Under the pieces are notes generated by a model. That model was given only the letters and a program-made list of their open reading frames with translations. It was not told the origin of the DNA and did no database searches. This document shows, piece after piece, positions 1 to 7,758 of a DNA stretch of 64,000 nucleotides. Numbering within the stretch: position 1 is the first letter of the stretch; each line of letters starts with the position of its first letter. The DNA is from Actinokineospora enzanensis DSM 44649 (GTDB lineage: Bacteria; Actinomycetota; Actinomycetes; Mycobacteriales; Pseudonocardiaceae): NCBI RefSeq assembly GCF_000374445.1, contig NZ_KB894437.1, positions 1 through 64,000 on the forward strand. The letters are read 5' to 3'. Made by a program: the position numbers and the translations under genes.

Positions 1-2
1 CA

Positions 3-169
3 CTAGTGGTGCGACCCAGAACGTCGACCATGTCTCGACCCGCCCACGACGTGCCTGACGGCACCGCCGAAACGACCAAGTACATCCAGTACGAGGCCGT
101 CCCGGCGGCACCGCCAGCCACGCCGTGGACCCGCCGATACACGGCCGACGTTCTGGGTCGCACCACTAG
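3..169. mobile_element. Palindromic MITE-like element, copy 1
   Basis: This 167 bp element begins and ends with CTAG and has perfect 24 bp terminal inverted repeats (3-26 and 146-169). The arms keep pairing inward at about 80 percent to a centre with two GTAC sites, so the whole unit could fold into one long hairpin. Near-identical copies lie at 30190-30357 and 44098-44265. This copy is one base shorter than the others. It has no coding capacity and the window holds no transposase that could be assigned to it. It sits just beyond the 3' end of a TetR gene. Confidence 0.85.
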
Positions 170-182
170 GCGATCTTGCCCG

Positions 183-239
183 CTGTCAATATCCCCCGTT
201 CGAAAACTGTGGACGGATCGAGCGGGCTGTGGACAACTC
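183..239 (+). repeat. DnaA-box repeat family A, copy 1
   Basis: This copy starts with CTGTCAATATCCCCC, followed by two TGTGGAC motifs about 22 bp apart. The second, TGTGGACAA at 228-236, is the complement of the DnaA box TTGTCCACA. Related copies lie at 1991-2049 and 2175-2230. It overlaps the 3' end of the TetR gene and encodes its last 17 residues and stop codon. Confidence 0.7.
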
Positions 240-845
240 GGCCGAAGGCGCAGGCAACAGCCGTTGGAGAGCGCGGCGGGCGCGGGCAGGGGCAGTCGCA
301 TCGTGGTTGAGTTGTAGGAAGTGGTTGAGCGACAGGATCACGCCAGTCAGCTCATAGATCAGCTGCTCGACATCGGTGTCCGCCGAAAGGTCCCCCGAGA
401 CCACCGCGTGCCGGATGTGCAGGGTGAGGTTCCGCTGCCACTGCGTCTGCAACGCGGCAACGGCGTCGCGGATCGGTCCGCCCCGGCCGTCGAACTCGGC
501 CGCCACTGACGTGAAGAAGCACCCGCCGGGAAACACCCCGCGTTCCAGGTACGAGACCCACGCCTCACAAGCCGCGCGCAGGTAGGGGAGGCCGCGACCG
601 GTAGCACGAACGCGGGCGGGTACCTCGCGCGTGAACAGCTCCGCCGCCGTATCGATGACCGCGAGTTGCAGGGTCTCCTTCGTGCCGAAGTGACCGAGGA
701 TGCCCGCCTTGCTCATCTCCATCTCGGCGGCCAGCCTGCCGATGGTCAACCCCTCCAGTCCGTCCACGGACGCGATCGCCACGCCCCGGTCGAGGATGCG
801 CTGCCGGGTCCGTCTGGTCTCGACCGCCGACTTCCGAGGACTCAC
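186..845 (-). CDS. TetR/AcrR family transcriptional regulator
   Basis: This 219-residue protein has a TetR-type helix-turn-helix at roughly residues 14-60, with recognition helix SKAGILGHF. A helical ligand-binding domain follows, containing the PGGCFF motif common in one TetR subgroup. It is divergent from the FabH-like gene at 911, and the 65 bp between them hold a CCGATCGG palindrome, so it probably represses itself and that gene. The last 17 residues (203-219) are encoded by the DnaA-box repeat at 183-239, which suggests the natural C-terminus was replaced or extended when the repeat arrived. The ligand cannot be inferred. Confidence 0.88.
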   Translation of the reverse strand: MSPRKSAVETRRTRQRILDRGVAIASVDGLEGLTIGRLAAEMEMSKAGILGHFGTKETLQLAVIDTAAELFTREVPARVRATGRGLPYLRAACEAWVSYLERGVFPGGCFFTSVAAEFDGRGGPIRDAVAALQTQWQRNLTLHIRHAVVSGDLSADTDVEQLIYELTGVILSLNHFLQLNHDATAPARARRALQRLLPAPSAELSTARSIRPQFSNGGY

Positions 846-910
846 GCTCCCAGCTTAGCTTCCGACCGATCGGTTGCTATATTCGCGGTACCCGACCCGA
901 GGAGCACCCG
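846..910. promoter_or_regulatory. Divergent promoter with TetR-type operator
   Basis: The palindrome CCGATCGG sits in this short gap between divergent genes, followed by TATATT, which could serve as a -10 hexamer for the rightward gene. The position is what one expects for the operator of the adjacent TetR protein. The TTG start at 911 has a GAGGAGCA ribosome-binding site. Confidence 0.5.
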
Positions 911-1861
911 TTGCCTGGATCCCGGATCGCCGCGCTGGGCCACCACCAGCCCGCGAGCGTGCGCACCAACGCCGACCTTGAGGCCATGGTCGACACGAAC
1001 GACGCCTGGATCCGCCAGCGCACCGGCATTGCCACCCGGCGCATCGCCGGAGCCGACGAATCGGTCACCGACCTGGCGGCCGAGGCCGCCGCGAAAGCGC
1101 TTGCCGCGTCCGGCCTGGCGCCCGACGAGATCGGCCTGGTCACCGTCGCCACCTGCTCGGCGATCGACCGCTGCCCGTCGATCGCCGCCCAGGTCGCCGC
1201 GCGCCTGGGTATCCCGAACGCCGTCTGCTACGACCTGAACAACGGCTGCGCTGGTTTCTGCACCGCGCTGGCCTGCGCCGACCACTCGATCCAGGCAGGC
1301 GCCGCCCGGCACGCCCTGGTCATCGGCGCGGAGAAGATGTCCGACATCACCGACTGGACCGACCGCACCACCTGCGTCCTCCTCGGCGACGGTGCGGGCG
1401 CCGCCATCCTGAGCGCCACCGACGACCCCACCACCGCCATCGGCCCGGTCGTCTGGGGCTCCGACCCCACCCGCGCCACCCTCGTCCGTCTCATGGACGC
1501 CTGGCAGCCCCGCTTCGCCCAGGAGGGTCAGGCCGTGTTCCGGTGGGCGACCGGCGAACTCCCCGACATCGCCCGCGAGACCTGCCACCGCGCAGGCATC
1601 CCCCTCACCGACCTGGCGGGCGTCGTCACCCACCAGGCCAACCTGCGCATCATCGAATCCCTTACCCGACGCCTCGATCTCGCCGAGAACACGGTCATCG
1701 CCCGCGACGTCGTCGAGTCCGGCAACACCTCGGCCGCCTCGGTCCCCCTCGCCCTGTCCAAACTGCACGAACGCGGCGACCTCCCCACCGGCCGCCCCGT
1801 CCTCCTGTTCGCCTTCGGCGGTGGCCTCTCCTGGGCAGGCCAGATCATCACCTGCCCGTGA
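911..1861 (+). CDS. Beta-ketoacyl-ACP synthase III family protein
   Basis: This 316-residue thiolase-fold enzyme resembles FabH, which condenses an acyl-CoA starter with malonyl-ACP. The catalytic triad is visible as Cys113 (NNGCAGF), His241 (THQANLR) and Asn272 (GNTSAAS). The N-terminal WIRQRTGI segment is a KAS III hallmark. The start is TTG with a GAGGAGC ribosome-binding site, since no ATG fits. It stands alone, divergent from a TetR regulator and without acyl carrier or malonyltransferase genes nearby. It is therefore more likely a regulated accessory ketosynthase than the housekeeping FabH. Confidence 0.9.
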   Translation: MPGSRIAALGHHQPASVRTNADLEAMVDTNDAWIRQRTGIATRRIAGADESVTDLAAEAAAKALAASGLAPDEIGLVTVATCSAIDRCPSIAAQVAARLGIPNAVCYDLNNGCAGFCTALACADHSIQAGAARHALVIGAEKMSDITDWTDRTTCVLLGDGAGAAILSATDDPTTAIGPVVWGSDPTRATLVRLMDAWQPRFAQEGQAVFRWATGELPDIARETCHRAGIPLTDLAGVVTHQANLRIIESLTRRLDLAENTVIARDVVESGNTSAASVPLALSKLHERGDLPTGRPVLLFAFGGGLSWAGQIITCP

Positions 1862-1990
1862 AACCCGGAACCAGCCCCACCTCGCCCACCCCGATCAGGT
1901 GGCCCCGTCCCCATTTCGCCGCCCCGCGCACAGCAAACGCCCACCCAGGAGGGCGGGCCCACTGGGGAGAACGCTATCCGGTCCAGGCCG

Positions 1991-2049
1991 CTGTCAATAT
2001 CGCCCGACCGAGACCTGTGGACGAATCCGGCAACTTGTGGACAACTCGA
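1991..2049 (+). repeat. DnaA-box repeat family A, copy 2
   Basis: It has the same layout as copy 1: CTGTCAATATCGCCC, a TGTGGACGA motif, then TGTGGACAA at 2036-2044. It lies in the 434 bp gap after the FabH-like gene, where I see no gene. Confidence 0.7.
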
Positions 2050-2174
2050 CGAGCCCGCTCGGACCGGCCGACTCCGATCATGGGTTCGCTCGGCCCACAC
2101 CGGCGACAGGGCAGACCCCGCCCACCCAGGGGCCTCGGAAGCCCCCCACTCATGACGCTACGCGGTCCTGAGAA

Positions 2175-2230
2175 CTGTCAATATCCCCCAGCCGTGACCT
2201 GGGGATGAACCAGCGCACCTGTGGACAACC
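2175..2230 (+). repeat. DnaA-box repeat family A, copy 3
   Basis: It starts CTGTCAATATCCCCC and ends in TGTGGACAA (2220-2228). The first TGTGGAC motif is degenerate (CTGGGGAT). It lies just upstream of the sigma factor gene, so it could fall within or next to that promoter. Confidence 0.65.
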
Positions 2231-2295
2231 CCCACCCCAAGTACCCTCACCCAGACAACGTGCAACGCCGATGACGACGGCGGTGTTCTCCATAC

Positions 2296-2856
2296 ATGTC
2301 TGACCTGTCCGATGACGCGGCCCTACTCGCCGCTCTGAGCGATGATCTCGATGCCGGGTTCGCGGCGCTGGTGCGCGCGCACCAGCGGGTCGTGTACTCC
2401 GTGGCGCTGCGGGTCGGCGGGGTCGATGCGGAGGATCTCGCCGCCGAGTGTTTTCTGCGGGCCTACCGTGCTCTGCGCCGATACGACCGGTCCCGCATCC
2501 TCGCCCTGCGCCCCCGCGCGTGGCTGTTGACGATCCTGCTCAACACCTGGCGCAACACCGTACGCTCGGCCACCCGCCACCCGGCGACGCCCGTGGCGGA
2601 CGTGCCAGAGGAAGCCGCGGGTGGGGCGAGTGTGGAGGAGCTGGTGACCGCCGAGGAGACCCGGCGGGAGCTCGGTGACGCGCTCGCCGGGCTGCCGGAG
2701 AACCAGCGGGTGGCGGTCGTGCTGCGGCACGTCGTCGGGCTGCCGGTGGCGGAGATCTCCGCCGTCATGCGGGTGCCGGAGAGCACCGTGAAGTCCCATG
2801 TCCGCCGCGGCCTGGCCCGGCTGCGCGAGACGTACGCGAAGGAGGCGTTGGCATGA
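2296..2856 (+). CDS. ECF-type RNA polymerase sigma factor
   Basis: This 186-residue protein has sigma region 2 at about residues 20-75 (FAALVRAHQRVVYSVALRV, then DAEDLAAECFLRAYRAL) and region 4 at about 125-180 (ENQRVAVVLRHVVGL, then PESTVKSHVRRGLARL). It lacks sigma regions 1 and 3, as ECF sigmas do. Its stop overlaps the start of an alkyltransferase gene by 4 bp (ATGA), so the two are translationally coupled. The likely role is to switch on repair of alkylated DNA, inferred from this coupling. No anti-sigma gene is adjacent. Confidence 0.9.
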   Translation: MSDLSDDAALLAALSDDLDAGFAALVRAHQRVVYSVALRVGGVDAEDLAAECFLRAYRALRRYDRSRILALRPRAWLLTILLNTWRNTVRSATRHPATPVADVPEEAAGGASVEELVTAEETRRELGDALAGLPENQRVAVVLRHVVGLPVAEISAVMRVPESTVKSHVRRGLARLRETYAKEALA

Positions 2857-3608
2857 GTTTCGACGACCTGGTCGCGGCCGAGCTGGCGGAGCTGTCGGCC
2901 GAACCACCGCGCGACCTGACCACCGCGCTGTTCAGCGACTGGACCCGGGTTCCCGGGCCGGTCGGCGAGCTGTTCGTGGCTTTCACCGACGTCGGGGTCA
3001 GTTATATCCGCACCGCCGAGTCGGTGTCCGACGATGAGGAGCTGTTCCGAGACCGCTTCTACGAGCTCTTCGAGCGCCCGCTGCGCCGCGCCACACATGC
3101 ACCGAGCGGATTGCTCCCCGCGCTCCGATCGCCCGAGACGGCATTGCACGTCCCGGTGGATCTGCGGGTGCTCACCGACTTCGAGCGTGATGTGCTCACC
3201 GCCACCCGTCGCATCCCGGTCGGTCAGATCCGTCCGTACGCGTGGGTCGCGCGCGAGATCGGCCGTCCACGCGCGGTCAGGGCGGTTGGCACCGCGTTGG
3301 GGCACAACCCTGTCCCGGTCTTGATCCCGTGCCACCGGGTCGTGCGCTCGGACGGTCAACTAGGACAGTACGTCTTCGGCGCGCCGCTCAAGGAACGACT
3401 GCTGCGCACCGAGGAAACCAACGTGGACGAGGTCCTGAACTGGGCCTCCGCCAACATCCTGTTCATCGCCACCGGGGCGACGGTCTGCTACCCCACCTGC
3501 GCCCGGGTCCGCGAGTCCACTCAGGACGACCGACGCGGCTTTCGCACACTGGCGTCGGCGCTCAAGGCGGGCTACCGCCCGTGCGAGCTGTGCGGGCCGG
3601 GCACATGA
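2853..3608 (+). CDS. Methylated-DNA--protein-cysteine methyltransferase with C-terminal Ada zinc domain
   Basis: The central part of this 251-residue protein is an Ogt/MGMT domain with the acceptor cysteine in PCHRV (Cys160), which removes alkyl groups from O6-alkylguanine. After it comes an Ada-type metal-binding domain with Cys212-x3-Cys216 and Cys244-x2-Cys247, ending in GYRPCELCGP. In E. coli Ada this zinc module is N-terminal and accepts methyl groups from DNA phosphotriesters; here it is C-terminal and the AraC-type DNA-binding part is missing. The upstream coupled sigma factor may supply the regulatory role. The first 100 residues are poorly conserved. Confidence 0.88.
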   Translation: MSFDDLVAAELAELSAEPPRDLTTALFSDWTRVPGPVGELFVAFTDVGVSYIRTAESVSDDEELFRDRFYELFERPLRRATHAPSGLLPALRSPETALHVPVDLRVLTDFERDVLTATRRIPVGQIRPYAWVAREIGRPRAVRAVGTALGHNPVPVLIPCHRVVRSDGQLGQYVFGAPLKERLLRTEETNVDEVLNWASANILFIATGATVCYPTCARVRESTQDDRRGFRTLASALKAGYRPCELCGPGT

Positions 3609-4048
3609 CCGACGCCGAACTGGCCACCGTCCTGGCCCTGGCTCGTCGCCGGGGCGGTGGCCTGGCCAACGTCGGCCACGGCCGGGATCCCGCGTCGGTC
3701 GCCGCCGCTCGGGCGTTCGTCGCGGCCTGGCCGGGGGAGATCGGAGCAATCGTGTCCTGGCCCGCGACGGCGGCGTCCTGGCTGCGCCCGGCGTGCAGGC
3801 TGGCGGCGGGCAACCCGGACGTGTGGGTGCTGGCCGATCAGGCGGGCGCCTGGCAGGGCATGGGAAACCGCCTCACCCGCATGCCCGAATGGCGGCCGAA
3901 TCGCACCATCGCGTTCTCGGGATTGGCTTGTCCCGCGTTGCCCGACCGGATGGGGGATCTGGACGGCCTCGCGGGCGCCAATCCCGATGGCACCGCTTGG
4001 AGCTTCCACGACGGAAAGCTCCGGGTCACGCCGTCTTCCGAGCGATGA
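3605..4048 (+). CDS. Conserved hypothetical protein in the sigma/alkyltransferase operon
   Basis: A 147-residue protein whose ATG overlaps the alkyltransferase stop by 4 bp, making it the third gene of the operon. I recognise no domain. It has no signal peptide or membrane segment. Visible features are a Gly/His-rich turn (GGGLANVGHG), several tryptophans and a central GAWQGMGNRLTRMPEW stretch. Its 3' end overlaps the convergent methyltransferase gene by 23 bp. The start at 3605 is chosen for the coupling; a longer upstream reading in this frame overlaps the alkyltransferase fully and is a shadow. A role in alkylation damage is only inferred from context. Confidence 0.7.
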   Translation: MTDAELATVLALARRRGGGLANVGHGRDPASVAAARAFVAAWPGEIGAIVSWPATAASWLRPACRLAAGNPDVWVLADQAGAWQGMGNRLTRMPEWRPNRTIAFSGLACPALPDRMGDLDGLAGANPDGTAWSFHDGKLRVTPSSER

Positions 4049-5060
4049 CGATGTCCCGGACGATCGCCTGGTCCACCCGGTGCGAGAACTCCAGATAGGG
4101 GCCGTCATTCAGCGGCGTCAGGTCGGAAGTCGTCAGCGCGTCCACCATCGCCTCGCGCGGCACCACATTCGTGTTCCACGACAAGGCGATCGTCCCACCC
4201 GGCCGAAGCAGCCCGCTCCAGCCGCCGATCGCGGCCGTGACCAGGTCGATCGGCCCCCGGTGCAGGCCGCCGGTCGCCCGACTCCCGTGCTGCACGCCAT
4301 AAGGCGCGTCGGCGACGAGAACGTCGAACGTCCCGGCCCGGTGGAACCTCGGTGATTCGACGGTGTCCGCGTTGACGTAATCGAGGCTCAACGCGTCACC
4401 CGCTTTGTAGCCTTCCTTCGTCGTCCCGATGGAAGCCGTGAACCGGCGCGCGATGACCTTGCCGTCGCGGCGGACCCGGTTGACGTCGGCCTGGTGCTTC
4501 ACCCGTTTCCGCTTGAGCCACGTCTGCAGGAACGTCGAATACGCGTCGAAATCCTTGGTGTCCAGGTCGATTCCGGCCGTGTCCCAGCCGTACAGCAGGG
4601 CCTGGTTGAGCGTGGTCCCGCGCCCGCACAACGGATCGAACACGCGCAGCCGCCGGGTCAGCATGTCCGGACCGGCAGCCGACGACACGACCGCCAGGTT
4701 CAGCATCAGCTTGGTGAAGTGCTCGTTCGTCTTGCCCACGTACTTCTGGATCGTCACCAGGTCGTCGTCGAACTTGTCCAGCGGCGTGAGCGTGACCGGG
4801 GCCAGCAGGTCGCCGCGCAGCTCGAACAGGGCATACGCGGAGGACAGGTTGGCGAGGTAATCCGCGTCGCGGTCGGAGAGATCGGGGCAATCGAACGTCA
4901 GGTAGGGCACGCCGCCGATCCGGGTCGGCTCGATGCCGGTGACCCGGCCGCCCAGGACGTGGGTGCCGAAAACGGCGAGCTCGGCCGCCATGAGGGCCAC
5001 CGACGACTCGGCGTAGACGCGGTTCAGCGCGGGCCGCACGAGCAGCGCGTGGGTGGGCAT
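4026..5060 (-). CDS. TRM11-like SAM-dependent nucleic-acid methyltransferase
   Basis: This 344-residue protein has a SAM-binding motif (FDPLCGRGTTLNQA, residues ~140-153) and a DAPYG motif near residue 255 in place of the usual N/DPPY of amino-methyltransferases. These are typical of the TRM11/RlmK-like group that methylates tRNA or rRNA guanines. The N-terminal third lacks an obvious THUMP domain. A DNA target is possible but there is no restriction partner nearby. The 3' end overlaps the convergent gene by 23 bp. Confidence 0.75.
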   Translation of the reverse strand: MPTHALLVRPALNRVYAESSVALMAAELAVFGTHVLGGRVTGIEPTRIGGVPYLTFDCPDLSDRDADYLANLSSAYALFELRGDLLAPVTLTPLDKFDDDLVTIQKYVGKTNEHFTKLMLNLAVVSSAAGPDMLTRRLRVFDPLCGRGTTLNQALLYGWDTAGIDLDTKDFDAYSTFLQTWLKRKRVKHQADVNRVRRDGKVIARRFTASIGTTKEGYKAGDALSLDYVNADTVESPRFHRAGTFDVLVADAPYGVQHGSRATGGLHRGPIDLVTAAIGGWSGLLRPGGTIALSWNTNVVPREAMVDALTTSDLTPLNDGPYLEFSHRVDQAIVRDIVIARKTA

Positions 5061-5113
5061 GTACTCCCGATCTGCCGGATCTCACGTGGTCAGCGGCATG
5101 GTACGGCGTCCGC

Positions 5114-5158
5114 ACACCGACAACTCGGTTCATCCTTGACAAGAAAAGTTGTCGGTGT
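5114..5158. promoter_or_regulatory. Inverted-repeat operator upstream of ArsR/SRPBCC operon
   Basis: ACACCGACAACT at 5114-5125 and its exact reverse complement at 5147-5158 form a perfect 12 bp inverted repeat. Between the arms lies TTGACA (5136-5141), a good -35 hexamer, and the gene starts 12 bp after the right arm. This fits an autorepressed promoter bound by the ArsR-type protein encoded immediately downstream. Confidence 0.7.
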
Positions 5159-5170
5159 CAGGCTTGCTCC

Positions 5171-5764
5171 ATGTTCGACGTAGCGGTGATCGAGGACCCG
5201 GCCGCGGCCGAGGTCACGCTGGACCCCGTGCGGGCGGCCCTGCTGGCCGCGCTCGCGGAGCCCGGCTCGGCCAGCTCGCTGGCCGCCGTGGTCGGCCTGC
5301 CCCGGCAGAAGGTCAACTACCACCTGCGCGCCCTGGAGAAGCACGGCCTGGTCGAGCTGGTGGAGGAGCGGAGAAAGGGCAATTGCACCGAGCGAGTGCT
5401 CCGCGCCACCGCCGCCTCATACGTGATCTCGCCAGCCGCGCTGTCCGCGGTCGCGCCCGACCCGTCCAAGTCGCCCGACCAGCTTTCCGCGCGGTGGCTG
5501 CTCGCGCTCGCCGCCCGCATGGTGCGCGAGCTTGGCAGGCTCATCGAGGGCGCCACCGCAGCCAAGCAGCGGCTGGCCACCTACGCCTGCGACACCGAAC
5601 TGACCTTCGCCACCGCCGCCGACCGCGCCGCGTTCGCGGGCGAGTTGCAGGACGCGGTCGCCGACCTGGTGCGCAAGTACCACGCGGAGAACGCGCCCGG
5701 CGGCCGTAAGCACCGATTGATCGTCGCCTTGCACCCCAGTCTCAAGTCACCCCAGAACCCCTGA
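5171..5764 (+). CDS. ArsR-type winged-helix regulator
   Basis: This 197-residue protein has an N-terminal winged helix (residues ~15-75; LAAVVGLPRQKVNYHLRALEKHGLVELVEERR) of the ArsR/HTH_20 kind and a helical C-terminal half. It lacks the metal-binding cysteines of arsenic sensors. It precedes an SRPBCC gene by 11 bp. ArsR-SRPBCC pairs are common in actinomycetes, where the regulator controls the pair. A perfect inverted repeat at 5114-5158 is its likely operator. Confidence 0.88.
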   Translation: MFDVAVIEDPAAAEVTLDPVRAALLAALAEPGSASSLAAVVGLPRQKVNYHLRALEKHGLVELVEERRKGNCTERVLRATAASYVISPAALSAVAPDPSKSPDQLSARWLLALAARMVRELGRLIEGATAAKQRLATYACDTELTFATAADRAAFAGELQDAVADLVRKYHAENAPGGRKHRLIVALHPSLKSPQNP

Positions 5765-5775
5765 GGAGAGCAATC

Positions 5776-6483
5776 ATGTCGAAGCAGTTCGAGGTCCGCC
5801 GCGAGGTCGTCCTGGAAGCAACCCCGGAGCAGGTGTTCAACGCCATCGCCGAGAACCACGCGGGCTGGATGTTCCCCACCCCCAACCCGCCCGCCGACGG
5901 CACCCCCGACGACCAGGGCAACCGGGTGACCACCTGGGACCCGCCGGCCGCGGTCGCCTACCGCACCGAGGGCCCGGACGGCTGGTTCAACGCGCTGGAG
6001 CACATCATCGAGGCCCGCGATGGCGGCACCACCGTCCTGCGCTACGTGCACAGCGGCATCTTCACCGGCGACTGGGACACCCAGTACGACGGCGTCGGCG
6101 TGCACACCGACTTCTACCTGCACTCGCTCGGCCAGTACGTGAGGTTCTTCCCCGGCCGGGACGCCACCTACCTCGCCGCCGACGGCCCCGCCGCCTCCAC
6201 CACGGCTGGCTCGGTCGACGTCCTCCGCACCGCGCTCGGCGTCACCGCCGTCGGCGACCGCGTCCGGCTGGAGGTCCCCGGCCTGGACCCGGTGGACGCC
6301 GAGGTCGACTACCTGGACGACCACTTCATCGGCCTGCGCTCCGCCGACGCCCTCTACCGCTTCTACTGCCGCGACCGCTGGGGCGGCCCCGCCTCCGCCG
6401 CGCACCACCTGTTCACCGCCCCGGCCGACGCCGCCAAGACCACCGAGGCCTGGCAGCACTGGCTCGACTCCGTCTTCGCCTGA
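5776..6483 (+). CDS. SRPBCC (START/Bet v1-like) family protein
   Basis: This 235-residue protein begins FEVRREVVLEATPEQVFNAI, the classic first strand and helix of the Bet v1-like/AHSA1 fold that forms a hydrophobic ligand cavity. It is longer than the usual 150 residues. The second half (residues ~150-230) may be a divergent repeat of the fold. It is cotranscribed with the ArsR-type gene and followed by a hairpin terminator. Ligand and reaction are not evident. The ribosome-binding site is GAGGAG. Confidence 0.85.
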   Translation: MSKQFEVRREVVLEATPEQVFNAIAENHAGWMFPTPNPPADGTPDDQGNRVTTWDPPAAVAYRTEGPDGWFNALEHIIEARDGGTTVLRYVHSGIFTGDWDTQYDGVGVHTDFYLHSLGQYVRFFPGRDATYLAADGPAASTTAGSVDVLRTALGVTAVGDRVRLEVPGLDPVDAEVDYLDDHFIGLRSADALYRFYCRDRWGGPASAAHHLFTAPADAAKTTEAWQHWLDSVFA

Positions 6484-6489
6484 TCCTCC

Positions 6490-6516
6490 GGGCTGGGAGT
6501 CCCCACCTCCCAGCCC
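6490..6516 (+). terminator. Hairpin terminator after SRPBCC gene
   Basis: GGGCTGGGAG and CTCCCAGCCC form a perfect 10 bp stem with a 7-nt loop, followed by TTCC. It ends the ArsR/SRPBCC operon. Confidence 0.65.
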
Positions 6517-6779
6517 TTCCGTCCGACACCGACAAGCCGGCAACGGTCACCCTGTCAAGGCCCGCCCGATAGCCGACCTCTCTCTTCCGCGCTGCCAGCC
6601 GTACCTTCCCGAAACTCCCGCAGCCGGCCCGCGTCCGCACCGCGTGATCGACCACACCACGCTCACCGACGTCGACATGCCGACGCGACCACGATCGACC
6701 CCCGCCGCCCCGCTATGGCCGCCTACCGCCAAGGCCCCCGCCGTCAAGATCGACACTCGCCGCGCCCGCCAAGATCAAC

Positions 6780-6935
6780 CCCAAGATCGACGATCTTGCC
6801 CGGCGCAGCCCCCGCCCTTCCCAGGGGCCTTCGTCCCTTTTCGACCCTATCGAGCTTTGACCTGCGTAAACAAGGTCGGCCGCGGGGCCTGTGGACAACT
6901 CGGCGGGGTTGTGGACAGCTCGGGCGCGGCGTCCA
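6780..6935 (+). repeat. Intergenic repeat family B, copy 1
   Basis: This block shares long stretches with 19020-19180: an AAGATCGA segment, GGGGCCTTCGTCCCTTTT, ACCCTATC, TGACCTGCG, AAACAAGG, and then a DnaA-box-like TGTGGACAA (6890-6898) with a near match TGTGGACAG 19 bp on. The rest of the 498 bp gap before the DoxX gene shows no gene. Confidence 0.65.
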
Positions 6936-6981
6936 TGCCCGACCCCCTGCTCGGCGAGAACACTCCCGAAAGGACCGATCC

Positions 6982-7413
6982 ATGATCGACCAGGCCACCA
7001 CCACCACCACCACGACTCCTGTCGACGGCAGGCTGTTCGGCGCCGTCCTGTCCGTCGTCCGAGTCGTCGTCGGCTTCCTGTTCATCTGCCACGGTCTCCA
7101 GGCGTTCGGCTCGTTCGGCGGGATCGACACGCACGGCACCGCCGTAGAGGTCGGGTCCTGGCCGGGCTTCTACGCCGGTCTGATCCAGGTGGTCGGCGGC
7201 GCCCTGGTCCTGATCGGACTGTTCACCCGGGTCACCGCGCTCGTCTGCTCCGGCTCCATGGCCTACGCCTACTTCACCGTGCACGCGCCGCTCGGCCTGT
7301 TCCCGCTGGCGAACATGGGGGAGCAGGCGGCCCTGTTCGCCTGGGTCTTCCTGCTCATCGCCGCCGCGGGTCCGGGCACGTACGCGGTGTCGACGTTGCT
7401 GCGCCGCCGCTGA
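6982..7413 (+). CDS. DoxX family membrane protein
   Basis: This 143-residue protein has four predicted membrane helices and the DoxX signatures RVVVGFLFICHGLQ near residue 30 and a Gly-rich second helix (VVGGALVLIGLFTR). DoxX proteins are small inner-membrane proteins; some take part in thiol or oxidative-stress complexes, but most lack a known role. The start at 6982 is chosen for the AAAGGA ribosome-binding site just upstream; the Thr-rich N-terminus is odd but in frame. A strong terminator follows. Confidence 0.85.
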   Translation: MIDQATTTTTTTPVDGRLFGAVLSVVRVVVGFLFICHGLQAFGSFGGIDTHGTAVEVGSWPGFYAGLIQVVGGALVLIGLFTRVTALVCSGSMAYAYFTVHAPLGLFPLANMGEQAALFAWVFLLIAAAGPGTYAVSTLLRRR

Positions 7414-7424
7414 GTCCAGTCCCC

Positions 7425-7468
7425 GAACGCCGCCGCGACCCGTGCCGGGTCGCGGCGGCGTTCGTTTT
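7425..7468 (+). terminator. Rho-independent terminator after doxX-like gene
   Basis: A perfect 17 bp stem (GAACGCCGCCGCGACCC and its complement, 7425-7463) with a 5-nt loop is followed by GTTTT. It is one of the clearest terminators in the window. Confidence 0.85.
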
Positions 7469-7540
7469 CCGGCGGTGGACCTTTCTTGATCACGGCGGTG
7501 GTGATTTTCACCGCCGTTGTTTGCCGTGCACCCCCGGTGA

Positions 7541-7732
7541 GGTCCTAGGACCTTCCGAATGTCGCCCGGGATGACCGCAAATTGATGTCACCCGGGGAGC
7601 GGTGTCGGCAAAACCCGCTTATCATCAAGCTAACAAAGCAACACAAGCTATCGCTTCCACCGATCCTTGGAGGTTGTGAACCACAGCAGGAGCCCGTAGC
7701 CGAGGAGGATCGCGATGAAAGGTCCTAGGACC
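7541..7732. promoter_or_regulatory. Two copies of palindrome GGTCCTAGGACC
   Basis: The perfect 12 bp palindrome occurs at 7541-7552 and 7721-7732, 180 bp apart. The first lies in the noncoding gap after the doxX-like gene. The second lies inside the small membrane-peptide gene. Two perfect copies of a 12-mer this close suggest a protein-binding site, perhaps with looping. The protein is unknown. Confidence 0.4.
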
Positions 7733-7758
7733 ATTTGCCAGACTTCGCCGGTGCTCAT
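7648..7758 (-). CDS. Small single-pass membrane peptide
   Basis: A 36-residue reading frame whose ATG overlaps the stop of the upstream gene (7755-8105) by 4 bp, the same coupling used by real operons here. It has a short polar N-terminus (MSTGEVWQM), one hydrophobic helix (residues ~10-27) and a basic tail ending KDRWKR, which predicts an inside-positive tail. It resembles many uncharacterised actinobacterial membrane micropeptides in size and layout. Function is unknown; a toxin-like or accessory role is possible given the regulator divergent to the operon. Confidence 0.6.
   Translation of the reverse strand: MSTGEVWQMVLGPFIAILLGYGLLLWFTTSKDRWKR

Noticed and set aside
1862-2295. Plus-strand open frames after the FabH-like gene
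   Set aside because: They are Pro/Arg-rich, overlap the DnaA-box repeats and lack starts with ribosome-binding sites.
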